Positions 38,351-47,275 are shown, counted from the stretch's first letter. The stretch is 64,000 bases of DNA from Halostagnicola sp. A-GB9-2 (GCF_030068615.1 NZ_JASJOC010000001.1:248001-312000), one strand, 5' to 3'. Program-made: numbers and translations. The notes: generated by a model from the letters alone, not told the origin.

Positions 38351-41038
38351 ATGGAGTGTAACCGCTGTCTCCTGTGTGGAACTGCACTGGAGAGTCCATC
38401 CACCGATCCGCCGGACGAGCTATCCACAGATCCGTCGGACGACCTATCCACCGATTCCCTCGGCACCCCTTCAACCGAAGCGGGTTCGGACGACGCGTTC
38501 TGTTCGTCCGGCTGTAGCGACGTCTACGACGTACTCGGTGCGCCCACTGGTACTCCTCACAACGCCTCCGCTAACCGCAATCTCGCCGTCGGCGAGGATT
38601 CGGCAGCCTCCCGGAACGACGGTGAGACAGCTTCTCAGGGCGACGACGATCAGCCGGACTCTCAGGGCGAGGATTCAGGAGCATCGAACGATCGACAAGC
38701 GACCGAAATCGTTCGAACGTTCTTCCGTGTCGACGGCATGCACTCTGTGACCTGTGAAGCGTTCTTAGAATCAACCGCCGGGGCACGCGACGGCGTCGAG
38801 CGCGTCGCCGCGAGTTACGTTACGGAAACGGTACGGGTCGATCACGATCCCGAGCGCATCTCGGAAACCGAACTGCAGAACGCGCTGAGTAGGGTCGGCT
38901 ATACCGCATACCTTCGATCGGACATAACGGGCAAAGGAGACAAAAGACAGCGTTCGAGCGAGGAGGGAGAGACCGCGACAGGTACAACTCAGCGCTCGAG
39001 GGAAATGACCGGCCTCCGGAAACGCCGGACCGATGACATGCTCGAGATACGCTACATCGTGGGCGTCGTGTTCGGAACGTTCCTGTTGGTTCCCTACGTC
39101 GCGATCTTGTACCCGGTGTATCTCGCGTCTATCACCGATTGGGGGATGCTGTCCCTGTACGAAGGCGCCTTTGAGAACCTCGAGGGGTTGTTGTTTCTCC
39201 CCCTGTTTTTCGTGTTGACGGCTGCCGTCCTCTACTTGACCGGAATGCCCCTTCTGCGCGGTTCGTACATCAGTCTAAGACTGAGACGACCGAATACGCA
39301 CCTGCTCGCGGCACTCACGATAACCTGTGCGTACATCTATGGCACACTCTCCTTTTTGCTCGGCGGGAACGACGTCTACTACGATCTGACGATCATCGTC
39401 GCAGCCGTGATAATGGCCGCGGTTTTCTACGAGGCGACGGTCAAGCGGCGAGCGATCGATCGCCTCACCGATCTCACGATTTCACAGGTTGAGGAGGCCC
39501 GTTTGCTCGAATCGAGCGGAACGAGCAAGGTCCCCGTCGAGGAACTCGAGTCCAGTGATCGAGTGCTCGTTCGACGAGGAGAACGGATCCCGGTCGACGG
39601 CGTACTGCTCGAGAGCGCGTGTACGGTTGATGAAGCGATCGTCACCGGCGAATCGGTCCCGGTTTCGAAAGCGCCCGGAGAACGCGTCATCGGCGGCTCG
39701 GTCGTCACGAACGACGCCGCGGTTGTTCGGGTGGGAGAGCAGACGACGAGTAGCATCGATCGACTAACCCGAGTCGTCTGGAACGTCCAAAGCGCGGATC
39801 ACGGCGTCCAGCGACGCGGTGACCACCTTGCCGGACTCTTCGTTCCGGTCGTCTGTGGCGCTGCGGCCGTCGTGGGTGCGACGCTGTTCGTTCTCGAAGC
39901 GAGTCCGGTGACGATCGCGATGAGCGTTCTCCTGACAGTTATCGTCTCGAGTCCGTGGGCGATCGGGTTCGCGACGCCGGTTTCGGTCGCCTCGAGCATC
40001 CGAGACGCGATGGACCGAGGGATCGTCGTCTTCGACGAGACCGTCTTCGAACGGCTTCGGGCCGTCGACATCGTCGTCTTCGACAAAACGGGAACGCTCA
40101 CGACGGGCAAGATGACCGTTCTCGAGGCAGACGCTCCCGAAGACGTACTGGAAGCTGCCGGGCTGGTAGAACGGCGGGCATCGCACCCGGCAGCGGCGGC
40201 TATCGAGGCCGAGTTCGCGGTGAGGCCGATACCTCGAGAAGACGCCTCGAAACGGCCCGACGGCGGCTTTACGGACGAGCGATCGAACGAAAACGAACGC
40301 CGAGTTCGCGACTTTCGAAGCCACGATACCGGCGTCGAGGGAACTGTCGACGGACGCGCGGTACTCGTCGGCCATCCTGCACTCTTTCGGGAACGGGGAT
40401 GGGACCTCGACGATCGACTCTGCGCCCGAGTCTCGAGCGCCCGAGAATTCGGGCGACTCCCGGTCGTCGTCGGGACCGACGGGCGTGCAGACGGCGTCGT
40501 GATCGTCGGCGACGAACCGAGGAACGAGTGGGACGAAACGGTCACCGAACTGAACGATAATGGCGTTGAGGTCGTGGTCCTCACCGGGGACGACGAAACG
40601 GCGACCGACTTCTTCGATCGTCATCCGGGTGTCGATCGGGTGTTCACGGGCGTTCCGCCGGCCGGAAAGACGGCGACGATCCGGTGTCTGAACGGCGAGA
40701 ACCGCGTGGCCATGGTCGGAGACGGAACGAACGACGCCCCGGCGCTCGCCGAGGCCGACCTCGGCATCGCGCTGGGGAGCGGTACCGCGCTGGCCTCCGA
40801 CGCGGCGGATTTGGCGATCGTCGACGACGATCTCACCGCTGTCGAGCGGGCGTTCGCCCTGTCGACCGCCGCACGCCGGCGCGTCACGCAGAACCTCGGG
40901 CTGGCGCTGGTCTACAACGCGCTTGTGATCCCTCTGGCGGTAATGGGAGTGCTGAACCCGCTGTTCGCGACTGTTGCCGTGGCTACGAGCAGTCTCCTCA
41001 TCGTTGCGAACTCGTCGCGTCCCCTTATCGACGAGTAG
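38351..41038 (+). CDS. P1B-type ATPase, FixI-like, with SPW in place of CPC
   Basis: An 895-residue ATPase (a GTG five codons upstream is an alternative start). The N-terminus has CNRCLLCG and FCSSGCSDVYDVL, the Cys-rich module of FixI/CcoI copper ATPases, separated by a Ser/Thr/Asp/Pro repeat. A degenerate HMA domain follows (FRVDGMHSVTCEAFLES). TGES (VTGESVPVSK), DKTGTLTTG with the phosphorylated Asp, an HP motif (ASHPAAAAIE) and GDGTNDAPALAEAD are intact, so ATP hydrolysis should work. The membrane CPC metal motif reads SSPWAIG (Ser534-Pro535-Trp536). TM7 keeps YN. The metal and direction of transport cannot be read. Confidence 0.85.
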   Translation: MECNRCLLCGTALESPSTDPPDELSTDPSDDLSTDSLGTPSTEAGSDDAFCSSGCSDVYDVLGAPTGTPHNASANRNLAVGEDSAASRNDGETASQGDDDQPDSQGEDSGASNDRQATEIVRTFFRVDGMHSVTCEAFLESTAGARDGVERVAASYVTETVRVDHDPERISETELQNALSRVGYTAYLRSDITGKGDKRQRSSEEGETATGTTQRSREMTGLRKRRTDDMLEIRYIVGVVFGTFLLVPYVAILYPVYLASITDWGMLSLYEGAFENLEGLLFLPLFFVLTAAVLYLTGMPLLRGSYISLRLRRPNTHLLAALTITCAYIYGTLSFLLGGNDVYYDLTIIVAAVIMAAVFYEATVKRRAIDRLTDLTISQVEEARLLESSGTSKVPVEELESSDRVLVRRGERIPVDGVLLESACTVDEAIVTGESVPVSKAPGERVIGGSVVTNDAAVVRVGEQTTSSIDRLTRVVWNVQSADHGVQRRGDHLAGLFVPVVCGAAAVVGATLFVLEASPVTIAMSVLLTVIVSSPWAIGFATPVSVASSIRDAMDRGIVVFDETVFERLRAVDIVVFDKTGTLTTGKMTVLEADAPEDVLEAAGLVERRASHPAAAAIEAEFAVRPIPREDASKRPDGGFTDERSNENERRVRDFRSHDTGVEGTVDGRAVLVGHPALFRERGWDLDDRLCARVSSAREFGRLPVVVGTDGRADGVVIVGDEPRNEWDETVTELNDNGVEVVVLTGDDETATDFFDRHPGVDRVFTGVPPAGKTATIRCLNGENRVAMVGDGTNDAPALAEADLGIALGSGTALASDAADLAIVDDDLTAVERAFALSTAARRRVTQNLGLALVYNALVIPLAVMGVLNPLFATVAVATSSLLIVANSSRPLIDE

Positions 41039-41097
41039 AACGGCTAGTCTTCGGATCGAACCTGACCCGGTTATTTTGCGGGCTCGTCCTCTCCCGG

Positions 41098-41691
41098 CTA
41101 TTTTGCGGACTCGTACTCGGCCCAGATATACCGCGTCGCAACCGACCGGTACGGCCGCCACTGCTCGGCAATATCGCGCATCTCTGCTCGAGTCATCTCC
41201 GCACCGTCGCCGTAGAGCTGTTCGATCCCTCGGCGGACGGCGAGATCGCCAAGCGGCAGGATATCCGGCCGTTCCAGTACGAACAGCAGGAACATCCGCG
41301 CCGTCCAGTTGCCGATCCCCTTGATCTCGGTAAGCCGGTCGACGACTTCGTCGGCGGAGTGATCCGCAAAGCCAGCCCTCGTATAATCGTTTTCCTGAAA
41401 CGCTCGAGCGGCGTTTCGGATGTACTCGACTTTCATTCCGGACAGTCCCGCATCCCGAAGCGCCGCTTCGTCCGCGGCGAGTACTCGAGCGGGCGTCACC
41501 TCGTCCTCGAGGAGGTCGAACACGCGTTCTCGAACGGCGGCCGCACTCGCCGTCGAGAGTTGCTGGTTGATAATAGAGATGCAGAGGCGTTCGTAGGCCG
41601 TCCAGTTCGGTTCGATATACGGATCATGTCTGTCGACGATCTCCGCCATAACGGGGTCCTGACGCAGTACCTGTTTTGCTTCCTCCATCAT
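41098..41691 (-). CDS. DNA-3-methyladenine glycosylase, AlkA/HhH-GPD family
   Basis: The start is placed at the ATG doublet giving MMEEAKQVLRQDPVMAE; the open frame continues further upstream without conserved sequence. LCISIINQQLSTASAAAVRE and the helix-hairpin-helix RLTEIKGIGNWTARMFLLFV precede the catalytic Asp in PLGDLAVRRGIEQLYG. The 197-residue size fits AlkA-like enzymes that excise alkylated purines. It ends 60 bases from the P-type ATPase, convergently. Confidence 0.9.
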   Translation of the reverse strand: MMEEAKQVLRQDPVMAEIVDRHDPYIEPNWTAYERLCISIINQQLSTASAAAVRERVFDLLEDEVTPARVLAADEAALRDAGLSGMKVEYIRNAARAFQENDYTRAGFADHSADEVVDRLTEIKGIGNWTARMFLLFVLERPDILPLGDLAVRRGIEQLYGDGAEMTRAEMRDIAEQWRPYRSVATRYIWAEYESAK

Positions 41692-41864
41692 CTCTGGTGA
41701 AACGGTGGGAGGGCTCGGGAAGGCAAGTATGTCTCGGTCCGATTTCGTTCTCGGTCCCTTCCGTCGGTGAGACCGGCTGAAAGCGAAGGCGACGGGATAA
41801 TAGCGGATCCGAACCACCCGTCCGGCCTCGAATTTTTCAGTGAGAACGTGGTTCTCGAAGACGA

Positions 41865-42392
41865 ATGCAGCCAGTCGTTCACCTCGTCGTCGGCTACATC
41901 TGTTACGCCGCGTTCACCAGGTGGCGAGACGATCGAGCGCCGTCGGAAGCTGGCGCACTCGCGGCCGTCGCCGGTGCGGCGCTCGCCGATTTGATCGACA
42001 AACCCCTCGTCGCAGCCGACATGGTGGCGGTCGGGCGAACGATCGGGCACTCGCTCCTCTTTGCCGTTCCGCTCATCATCGTCGTTTGGGCGTTGGCCAG
42101 ACGATCCAACAGGAACGTACTCGGCGTGGCTTTCGCGATCGGGTACCTCTCACACATCGCAACTGACATTCCCTGGCACCTCGTTTCGGGCGACTACCAC
42201 GAACTGGGTTTTCTCCTCTGGCCGATTACCGACATGCCGCCCTATACCGGCACGAAGCCGCTGGGAACGGTCGTCGGAGTCGACGTAACGACGCTCTGGC
42301 TTGAGGCGGTCATCTTCGTCTTCGGTATCGGGCTCTGGTGGTACGACGGCCGGCCGGGTGTCGAAGCGATTCGGCGACGGTTCTTCGGGTGA
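41865..42392 (+). CDS. Membrane-bound metal-dependent hydrolase family (YdjM/DUF457-like)
   Basis: The 175-residue protein is hydrophobic with about five helices. His and Asp residues are spaced as in the LexA-binding inner membrane hydrolase family: VHLVVGYICY at the N-terminus, LADLIDKPL, VGRTIGHSLLFAVPL and YLSHIATDIPWHLVSGDYHE. The role is unknown. It is divergent from the alkA-like gene. Confidence 0.8.
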   Translation: MQPVVHLVVGYICYAAFTRWRDDRAPSEAGALAAVAGAALADLIDKPLVAADMVAVGRTIGHSLLFAVPLIIVVWALARRSNRNVLGVAFAIGYLSHIATDIPWHLVSGDYHELGFLLWPITDMPPYTGTKPLGTVVGVDVTTLWLEAVIFVFGIGLWWYDGRPGVEAIRRRFFG

Positions 42393-42506
42393 GGAGTCAC
42401 GCCGACTTCTCCAATCGTTCCGGGGAAGCCACTACGTATCGGACAGTATCCACGAGCAACCCCGCGGTGACGAAACGTAAGTCGTGATAATCTTTCTAAC
42501 AGGAAT

Positions 42507-42527
42507 ACTAGGCAAATATTACCTAGT
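42507..42527. promoter_or_regulatory. ACTAGG/CCTAGT inverted repeat over the usp promoter
   Basis: ACTAGG, a 9-base AT-rich spacer CAAATATTA, then CCTAGT, ending 20 bases before the usp start codon. The spacer is TATA-like, so a protein bound to the arms could block or help TBP. Six-base perfect arms can be chance, so this is a candidate only. Confidence 0.4.
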
Positions 42528-42546
42528 CTGACGTGCGATAACACCT

Positions 42547-42984
42547 ATGGAGAACGAAGGCGATTTCGACGACATCCTCGTTCCGACCGACGGCAGTAAA
42601 TCCGCACGGAGAGGCGCAGAGCAGGCCATTAGGTTCGCAAAACGGAACGGCGCAACCCTGCACGTGCTGTACGCGATGAACATGGGCGACGTGAGTTACG
42701 TTGCGGTGCCGAGCGATATCGAGCAAACGCGAAAGCGCCTCGAGAAGAAGGGACAAACGTTCGTCACGGAAATCGAAAATCTCGCCGCGGAAGCTGAAGT
42801 ACCCTGCGTTACGACCGTCACGGCGAACACGCCGCTCGAGGCCATCCTCGAGTACGTGGACGAACACGATATCGATCTCGTCGTGATGGGAAAACGCGGG
42901 CGATCGGACCCCGATAAGCCGCTCGTCGGCTCGACCACCAATCGGGTCGTCGGCTCGCTCGAGATACCCGTATTCACCGCGTGA
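42547..42984 (+). CDS. Universal stress protein UspA family
   Basis: The 145-residue protein starts MENEGDFDDILVPTDGSKSA and ends with GKRGRSDPDKPLVGSTTNRV, a GxxG(9x)GS-like loop in which Lys/Arg replace some positions, so ATP binding is possible but not certain. It is divergent-free, with a putative operator just upstream, and converges with the ZntA-type ATPase gene. Confidence 0.87.
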   Translation: MENEGDFDDILVPTDGSKSARRGAEQAIRFAKRNGATLHVLYAMNMGDVSYVAVPSDIEQTRKRLEKKGQTFVTEIENLAAEAEVPCVTTVTANTPLEAILEYVDEHDIDLVVMGKRGRSDPDKPLVGSTTNRVVGSLEIPVFTA

Positions 42985-43028
42985 ACGAGCGATCTCGAGT
43001 TAATTCGTCACTCTCGTCGAAGACGATG

Positions 43029-45719
43029 TTATTCGTCTCCTCGTGTTTCGGCCTCGCCTTCCGGCCCGAACTCGGCATCCGCGTGAGTGCTCCCGAATTC
43101 GGCTTCGGCCGCCGCGGGTTCCTCGCGTGCGAGCCGCATCGCGTTGCCGGTTACGCCGAGGCTCATCCCCATGTCGCCGATGACGACGGCGTGGATGACG
43201 GTGACGATGCCGAACGGCGCACCGGCCGCGAGCACCGCTTTCACGCCGAGGCTCGCCCAGATGTTCTGTCGGATGACGTCGTTTGCCTTCCCCGACAGTC
43301 TGTAGAGGTACGGAAGCCGCGTCAGATCGTCGCTCATCAGCGCGATATCGGCGGTCTCGAGCGCTGTATCCGTTCCCGCCGCACCCATGGCGATGCCGGT
43401 CGTCGCCGTCGCGAGCGCCGGCCCGTCGTTGATGCCGTCCCCGACCATCGCGACGCTCCTCGAGAACGATGAGGCCGAAACCTCACCAGCGTCTCCAGCG
43501 ACAGCGTTCGCCTCGAGGCGTTCGTCCGGCTCCGCGTCACCGTCCCCTTTGAGGCGTCGGATCCACTCGAGTTTCTCCTCGGGCATGAGTTCGGCGTGGT
43601 ACTCGTCGATTCCGACCTCGCCGGCGATCGCCCGCGCGGTTCCCTCGTTATCTCCGGTGAGCATCACTACCCTAATTCCCTGCTCTTGTAACTGCGAAAC
43701 GGCCCACGACGCCTCCGGCCGGACCTGATCCGCGACGGCGACTACTCCGAGCGGTCCGTCTTCCGTCCCCACGACGACGACGGTCTTTCCGTCCGCCTCG
43801 AGTTTCGGGACGACCTCGGAGAGGACATCGAGGCAATCCTCTCGATCGCAGCTAGGGATCGATTCGTGGTCCCACTCGGCTCGTTCCGGTTCCGACTCGA
43901 GGACGGTTCCGCCATCCGTCGCGTGGACGTGCTCGAGATCAGCCAGTCCGTCGAAGAGATCCGGTTTTCCGACGTAGTGCGTGACGCCCTCGAGATCTGC
44001 GCGAACTCCTCGTCCGGTAAGGGCCTCGAAGTTCGAGACCGCGAACTCGTCGGAGCTATCGGGTTCGTCGCCGATAGCGTCGGACGCCAGCCCGCGTTCT
44101 TCCGCAGCCCCGACGATCGCTTCACCGACGGGGTGCTCGCTCCGCCGTTCGATAGCGCCAGCGCGGGCGAGGACGTCGTCTTCGTCCGCCCCCTCGAGCG
44201 GGATCACGTCGGTGACGTTCAGTTCGCCGGTCGTGAGCGTTCCCGTCTTGTCCACCGCGAGGATCTCGCTTTCGCCGACCGCCTCGAGGTGACGCCCGCC
44301 CTTGATTAGCACGCCGTTTCTGGCGGCGCTCGTGATCCCCGAGACGACGCTGACGGGCGTGCTGATGACGAACGCACAGGGACAGGCGATGACCAGCAGG
44401 GTGAGTCCGCGCAGGAACCAGGTGTTCCAGGACGCCCCGACCAGCAGCGGCGGGAGCGCGGCGACGGCGACCGCGAGCACGACCACGATGGGCGTGTAGA
44501 CGCTGGCGAAGCGATCGACGAACTGCTCGCGTTTGGTCGACTCGCGTTCGGCGTCCTCGACCATCCGAACGATTCGGGCGATGGTCGAATCGTCGGCCTC
44601 GCTCTCGACCGCTACCTCGAGGTAACCCGATTCGGCGATAGTTCCGGCGTAGACCTCCTCGCCCGCGGTCTTATCGACGGGGACGCTCTCGCCGGTAATC
44701 GGCGACTGGTCGACCGCGCTCTGGCCGTCGGTAACCGCGCCGTCGGCCGGGATCTTCTCTCCCGGCTTGACGACGACGGTGTCGCCGATTTCGAGCGAAT
44801 CCACCGCGACGACTTCCTCCGTGCCGTCCTCCCGACGAACGGTCGCCGTCTCCGGCGAGAGGTTCATCAACTCCCGAAGGGAGTCTCGTGCCCGGTCCAT
44901 CGAGAACCGCTCGAGGAGCTCTGCAACGGAGAACAACACGGCGAGCATCGCGCCCTCAAAGGGATGGTGGGCCGCGACGCTGGCGACGATACCGACGCTC
45001 ATCAGGAAGTCGATATCGAGGCTCCGATTGCGCGCGGAGTAGTAGCCGTTTCGCAAGATCGGAACGCCAGCGACGGCGACCGCGCCGATGAACAGCGCTT
45101 CAGAGAGTCCGTAGGTCCGGCCGAACGCGGTGATAAGGGCCGGATCAAGCGCGGGAAGAAGGAACTCCAGTACCATCCCGACCGCGACGAAGACGGCACC
45201 GACGGCGGTTCCGAGCGCCCGCCGACTTCGCCACACCGCTCGAGACTCGACGACCCCATCGTCTCCGTCCTCGATCGGTTTTCCCTCGTACCCAGCGTCG
45301 TCGATGGCGTCGATAACGACTGGCATCTCGAGGTCGGATACACCGGACACCGTCACGCGCCCGGAGGCTGGCCGCGTTTCGATTTCTTCGATGGAGTCGA
45401 CGCGCTCGAGCGCGTTTTCGACTTTGTTCGCACAGGAGGCACAGTCCATGTCCGGAACCGAGACGGTGAACTCGGTCTCGTCGTCGGCAATAGCGTAGCC
45501 GGCGGCCCGCACGCGGGCCCGAATATCGTCCTCGCTCGCGAGTTCCGGATCGTACTCGACGACGAGTCGGCCGCTCGTTACCTGCGGTTCGATCGCCTCG
45601 ATTCCCTCGAGGCGTTCGATACTGTTCGTTACCTTCCCGGCACAGGACGGACAGTCCATCTCGGGAACCCGACATTCGAGGGTCATCCTCGAGGTCGGCG
45701 ACGTGGAAGGGTCACTCAT
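43029..45719 (-). CDS. Zn/Cd-type P1B-2 ATPase (ZntA-like)
   Basis: The 896-residue pump has two HMA domains with intact pairs (PEMDCPSCAGKV and PDMDCASCANKV). CPCAFVISTPVSVVSG, DKTGTLTTGELNV, TGESVPVDKT, an HP motif (RRSEHPVGEA) and GDGINDGPALATA are complete. A Lys in TM7 (GVKAVLAAGAPF) and an Asp in the last membrane helix (VIGDMGMSLGVTGNAMRL) are the P1B-2 signature for Zn, Cd and Pb, so it most likely exports divalent soft metals. A 40-residue insert in the nucleotide domain holds HESIPSCDREDC, an additional candidate metal site. An HTH_10 gene lies directly upstream on the same strand. Confidence 0.93.
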   Translation of the reverse strand: MSDPSTSPTSRMTLECRVPEMDCPSCAGKVTNSIERLEGIEAIEPQVTSGRLVVEYDPELASEDDIRARVRAAGYAIADDETEFTVSVPDMDCASCANKVENALERVDSIEEIETRPASGRVTVSGVSDLEMPVVIDAIDDAGYEGKPIEDGDDGVVESRAVWRSRRALGTAVGAVFVAVGMVLEFLLPALDPALITAFGRTYGLSEALFIGAVAVAGVPILRNGYYSARNRSLDIDFLMSVGIVASVAAHHPFEGAMLAVLFSVAELLERFSMDRARDSLRELMNLSPETATVRREDGTEEVVAVDSLEIGDTVVVKPGEKIPADGAVTDGQSAVDQSPITGESVPVDKTAGEEVYAGTIAESGYLEVAVESEADDSTIARIVRMVEDAERESTKREQFVDRFASVYTPIVVVLAVAVAALPPLLVGASWNTWFLRGLTLLVIACPCAFVISTPVSVVSGITSAARNGVLIKGGRHLEAVGESEILAVDKTGTLTTGELNVTDVIPLEGADEDDVLARAGAIERRSEHPVGEAIVGAAEERGLASDAIGDEPDSSDEFAVSNFEALTGRGVRADLEGVTHYVGKPDLFDGLADLEHVHATDGGTVLESEPERAEWDHESIPSCDREDCLDVLSEVVPKLEADGKTVVVVGTEDGPLGVVAVADQVRPEASWAVSQLQEQGIRVVMLTGDNEGTARAIAGEVGIDEYHAELMPEEKLEWIRRLKGDGDAEPDERLEANAVAGDAGEVSASSFSRSVAMVGDGINDGPALATATTGIAMGAAGTDTALETADIALMSDDLTRLPYLYRLSGKANDVIRQNIWASLGVKAVLAAGAPFGIVTVIHAVVIGDMGMSLGVTGNAMRLAREEPAAAEAEFGSTHADAEFGPEGEAETRGDE

Positions 45720-45749
45720 CACGTCATCCTAAGTGACGGTAGTGGATAG

Positions 45750-45782
45750 CAGTTATTTGGCGTGCGCCAACTCGGGAGTTGG
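45750..45782 (-). promoter_or_regulatory. Palindromic operator and TATA-like box before the ZntA-type ATPase gene
   Basis: CCAACTC-GG-GAGTTGG (45767-45782) is a perfect 7-base-arm palindrome. On the minus strand the sequence CCAAATAACTG (45750-45760), a TATA-like element, follows after a few bases and lies 32-42 bases before the ATPase start. The palindrome therefore sits just upstream of the basal promoter, where archaeal activators bind. The HTH_10 gene encoded upstream is the natural candidate to bind it. Confidence 0.55.
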
Positions 45783-45840
45783 TTCCGGCCAAGGTGGAAA
45801 AGTGAATTTCGAAGTCGATCCTGAGAGGGCGGCCGACAGT

Positions 45841-46587
45841 TCAAATTTCGGGTGTGAGCGCCTCGATCGAGGCGTCGGCGTCGACGAACGTCGTCGCAAG
45901 TGCGGCTTCGGCTCGTCGAAGGCGGTAGGACAGCGTCGACCGCGGGATATCCAATTTCGTCGCGAGTTCCGAGAGTTCGATCTGTCGAGGCGTCTCGTAG
46001 TAGCCGTACTCGACGGCCGCCCGAAGCGCAGACTGCTGTGCGTCGGGCAACGAGGTTTCGGGGTCGGCTTTGGCACGTTCGGGATCGACCTCCGTCAACC
46101 GAATCATCTCCATGCCCGTACACTCGCCGACTTCCTCGCCGAGCGCGTCGAAAAAGGCGTGAACCGACGCGTCGCTCGAGAGAACGATGCGCCACCGGTA
46201 GCGTCGCCCCTCGCGGTAGGTCTCGAAGAGGAGCCCCTCTCCGAGATACTCGAGCGCCAAATGCGGGATCGACGTACAGACCGGCGTTCGATCCCAGTAG
46301 GTGTAGACGACGAGCGTCTCGTTCGAGCGATCGAGGACCTGCGTCTCACACTCCGCACCGCAGTCGTCTTTGACCAGACAGTCCGCGAAGTAGGTCGCGT
46401 CGCGGTAGGCTTCCTCGAGTTCCTCGAGGGCCTCCGGCGATCCCGTCGCGTGATCAACTCGCCAGAGGCTATCTGGGGTGACGTGACACGAAAGCGAACG
46501 GATCGACGTGTCAGGATTGGCCGCGAGCACGTCCGCAACCGGATTCGTGTCCGGTTCGTACTCGAGGGCGAAGACAAATTCTCGCAT
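45841..46587 (-). CDS. HTH_10 (bacterio-opsin activator type) regulator
   Basis: The start is the ATG giving MREFVFALEYEPDTNPVADV. Residues 1-180 form the alpha/beta sensor region seen in this family, and the C-terminus has HTH_10: LPDAQQSALRAAVEYGYYET, then LATKLDIPRSTLSYRLRRAE. Cys occurs in the N-terminal half (FADCLVKDDCGAEC), which could bind a metal. The gene lies upstream of the ZntA-type ATPase on the same strand and a palindrome lies between them, so it probably controls that pump in response to metal. Confidence 0.82.
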   Translation of the reverse strand: MREFVFALEYEPDTNPVADVLAANPDTSIRSLSCHVTPDSLWRVDHATGSPEALEELEEAYRDATYFADCLVKDDCGAECETQVLDRSNETLVVYTYWDRTPVCTSIPHLALEYLGEGLLFETYREGRRYRWRIVLSSDASVHAFFDALGEEVGECTGMEMIRLTEVDPERAKADPETSLPDAQQSALRAAVEYGYYETPRQIELSELATKLDIPRSTLSYRLRRAEAALATTFVDADASIEALTPEI

Positions 46588-46645
46588 ACCCACTCGTAGG
46601 GGCCGACGGGAAAAAGGGTTCCCGGTGGTCGTCGTAGTAGGAGGT

Positions 46646-47275
46646 GTGCTCTCTGGAACACTCGAATGGGTTCATGACCTCTGGCGGTTCTACCTCGCGT
46701 ACACTCAGACCGCCACCCACGCAGCGACGGCCGCGGCGTTCGCTATTTTCGGCCTGTTAGTATTCGTTGATCCGCTCTTTGCCCTCCTCGCGATTGGGTC
46801 CTACGTCGTTCCACCACTGGTTCTGTACGTACTCGAGGACGAACCGCCGCGCAGTCGCGATCGACAAAAACCTCGAGAGCGGGCGCGCAGAGAGAAGCGA
46901 GCGCAGGAGCAACCCGGTCAAGACCGGTCCGTACAAGGAGGGGAACGACCGGGAGAACACATGACCGTCCCCCCGAGCGGAGAAGCAACACTCGAGGAGA
47001 ACGAACGGGGTACTCGAGAGGGGCGAGTCGGAGAGGCCTCGAGCACTCTCAGAGACGGGAATGGAGACACGGACTCGGATAGTGACGATGGGGATACGGA
47101 TTCGGATAGCGACGACGGTGATACGGATTCGGATAGCGACGATGGAGACACCGATTCCGACAGCGATGATGGGGATACGGACTCAGATAGTGACGACGGA
47201 GACACCGACTCCGACAGTGACGACGGTGATACGGACTCAGATAGCGACGACGGAGACACGGATTCGGATTCTTGA
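46646..47275 (+). CDS. Membrane protein with acidic DSD-repeat tail, unknown function
   Basis: The GTG gives VLSGTLEWVHDLWRFYLAYT; an in-frame GTG seven codons upstream is an alternative. One or two hydrophobic helices (THAATAAAFAIFGLLVFVDP and ALLAIGSYVVPPLVLYVL) follow. The next part is charged (RDRQKPRERARREKRAQ), then a linker, then a C-terminal tail of about eight GDTDSDSDD repeats. Such Asp/Ser tails are very acidic and may bind cations or act as a spacer. I do not recognise the membrane part as a known family. Confidence 0.65.
   Translation: MLSGTLEWVHDLWRFYLAYTQTATHAATAAAFAIFGLLVFVDPLFALLAIGSYVVPPLVLYVLEDEPPRSRDRQKPRERARREKRAQEQPGQDRSVQGGERPGEHMTVPPSGEATLEENERGTREGRVGEASSTLRDGNGDTDSDSDDGDTDSDSDDGDTDSDSDDGDTDSDSDDGDTDSDSDDGDTDSDSDDGDTDSDSDDGDTDSDS
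47063..47272 (+). repeat. 27-base tandem repeats encoding GDTDSDSDD
   Basis: Seven complete 27-base units and one partial unit, each encoding GDTDSDSDD, in register with the gene. Synonymous codons vary between units (for example tcg/tca/tcc for Ser), while the peptide is perfectly constant. That points to selection on the protein rather than recent slippage of one DNA unit. Confidence 0.9.

Noticed and set aside
39764-41161. 465-residue open frame on the minus strand opposite the P-type ATPase gene
   Set aside because: It is antisense to a gene with clear catalytic motifs and contains no recognisable domain; it reflects codon bias.
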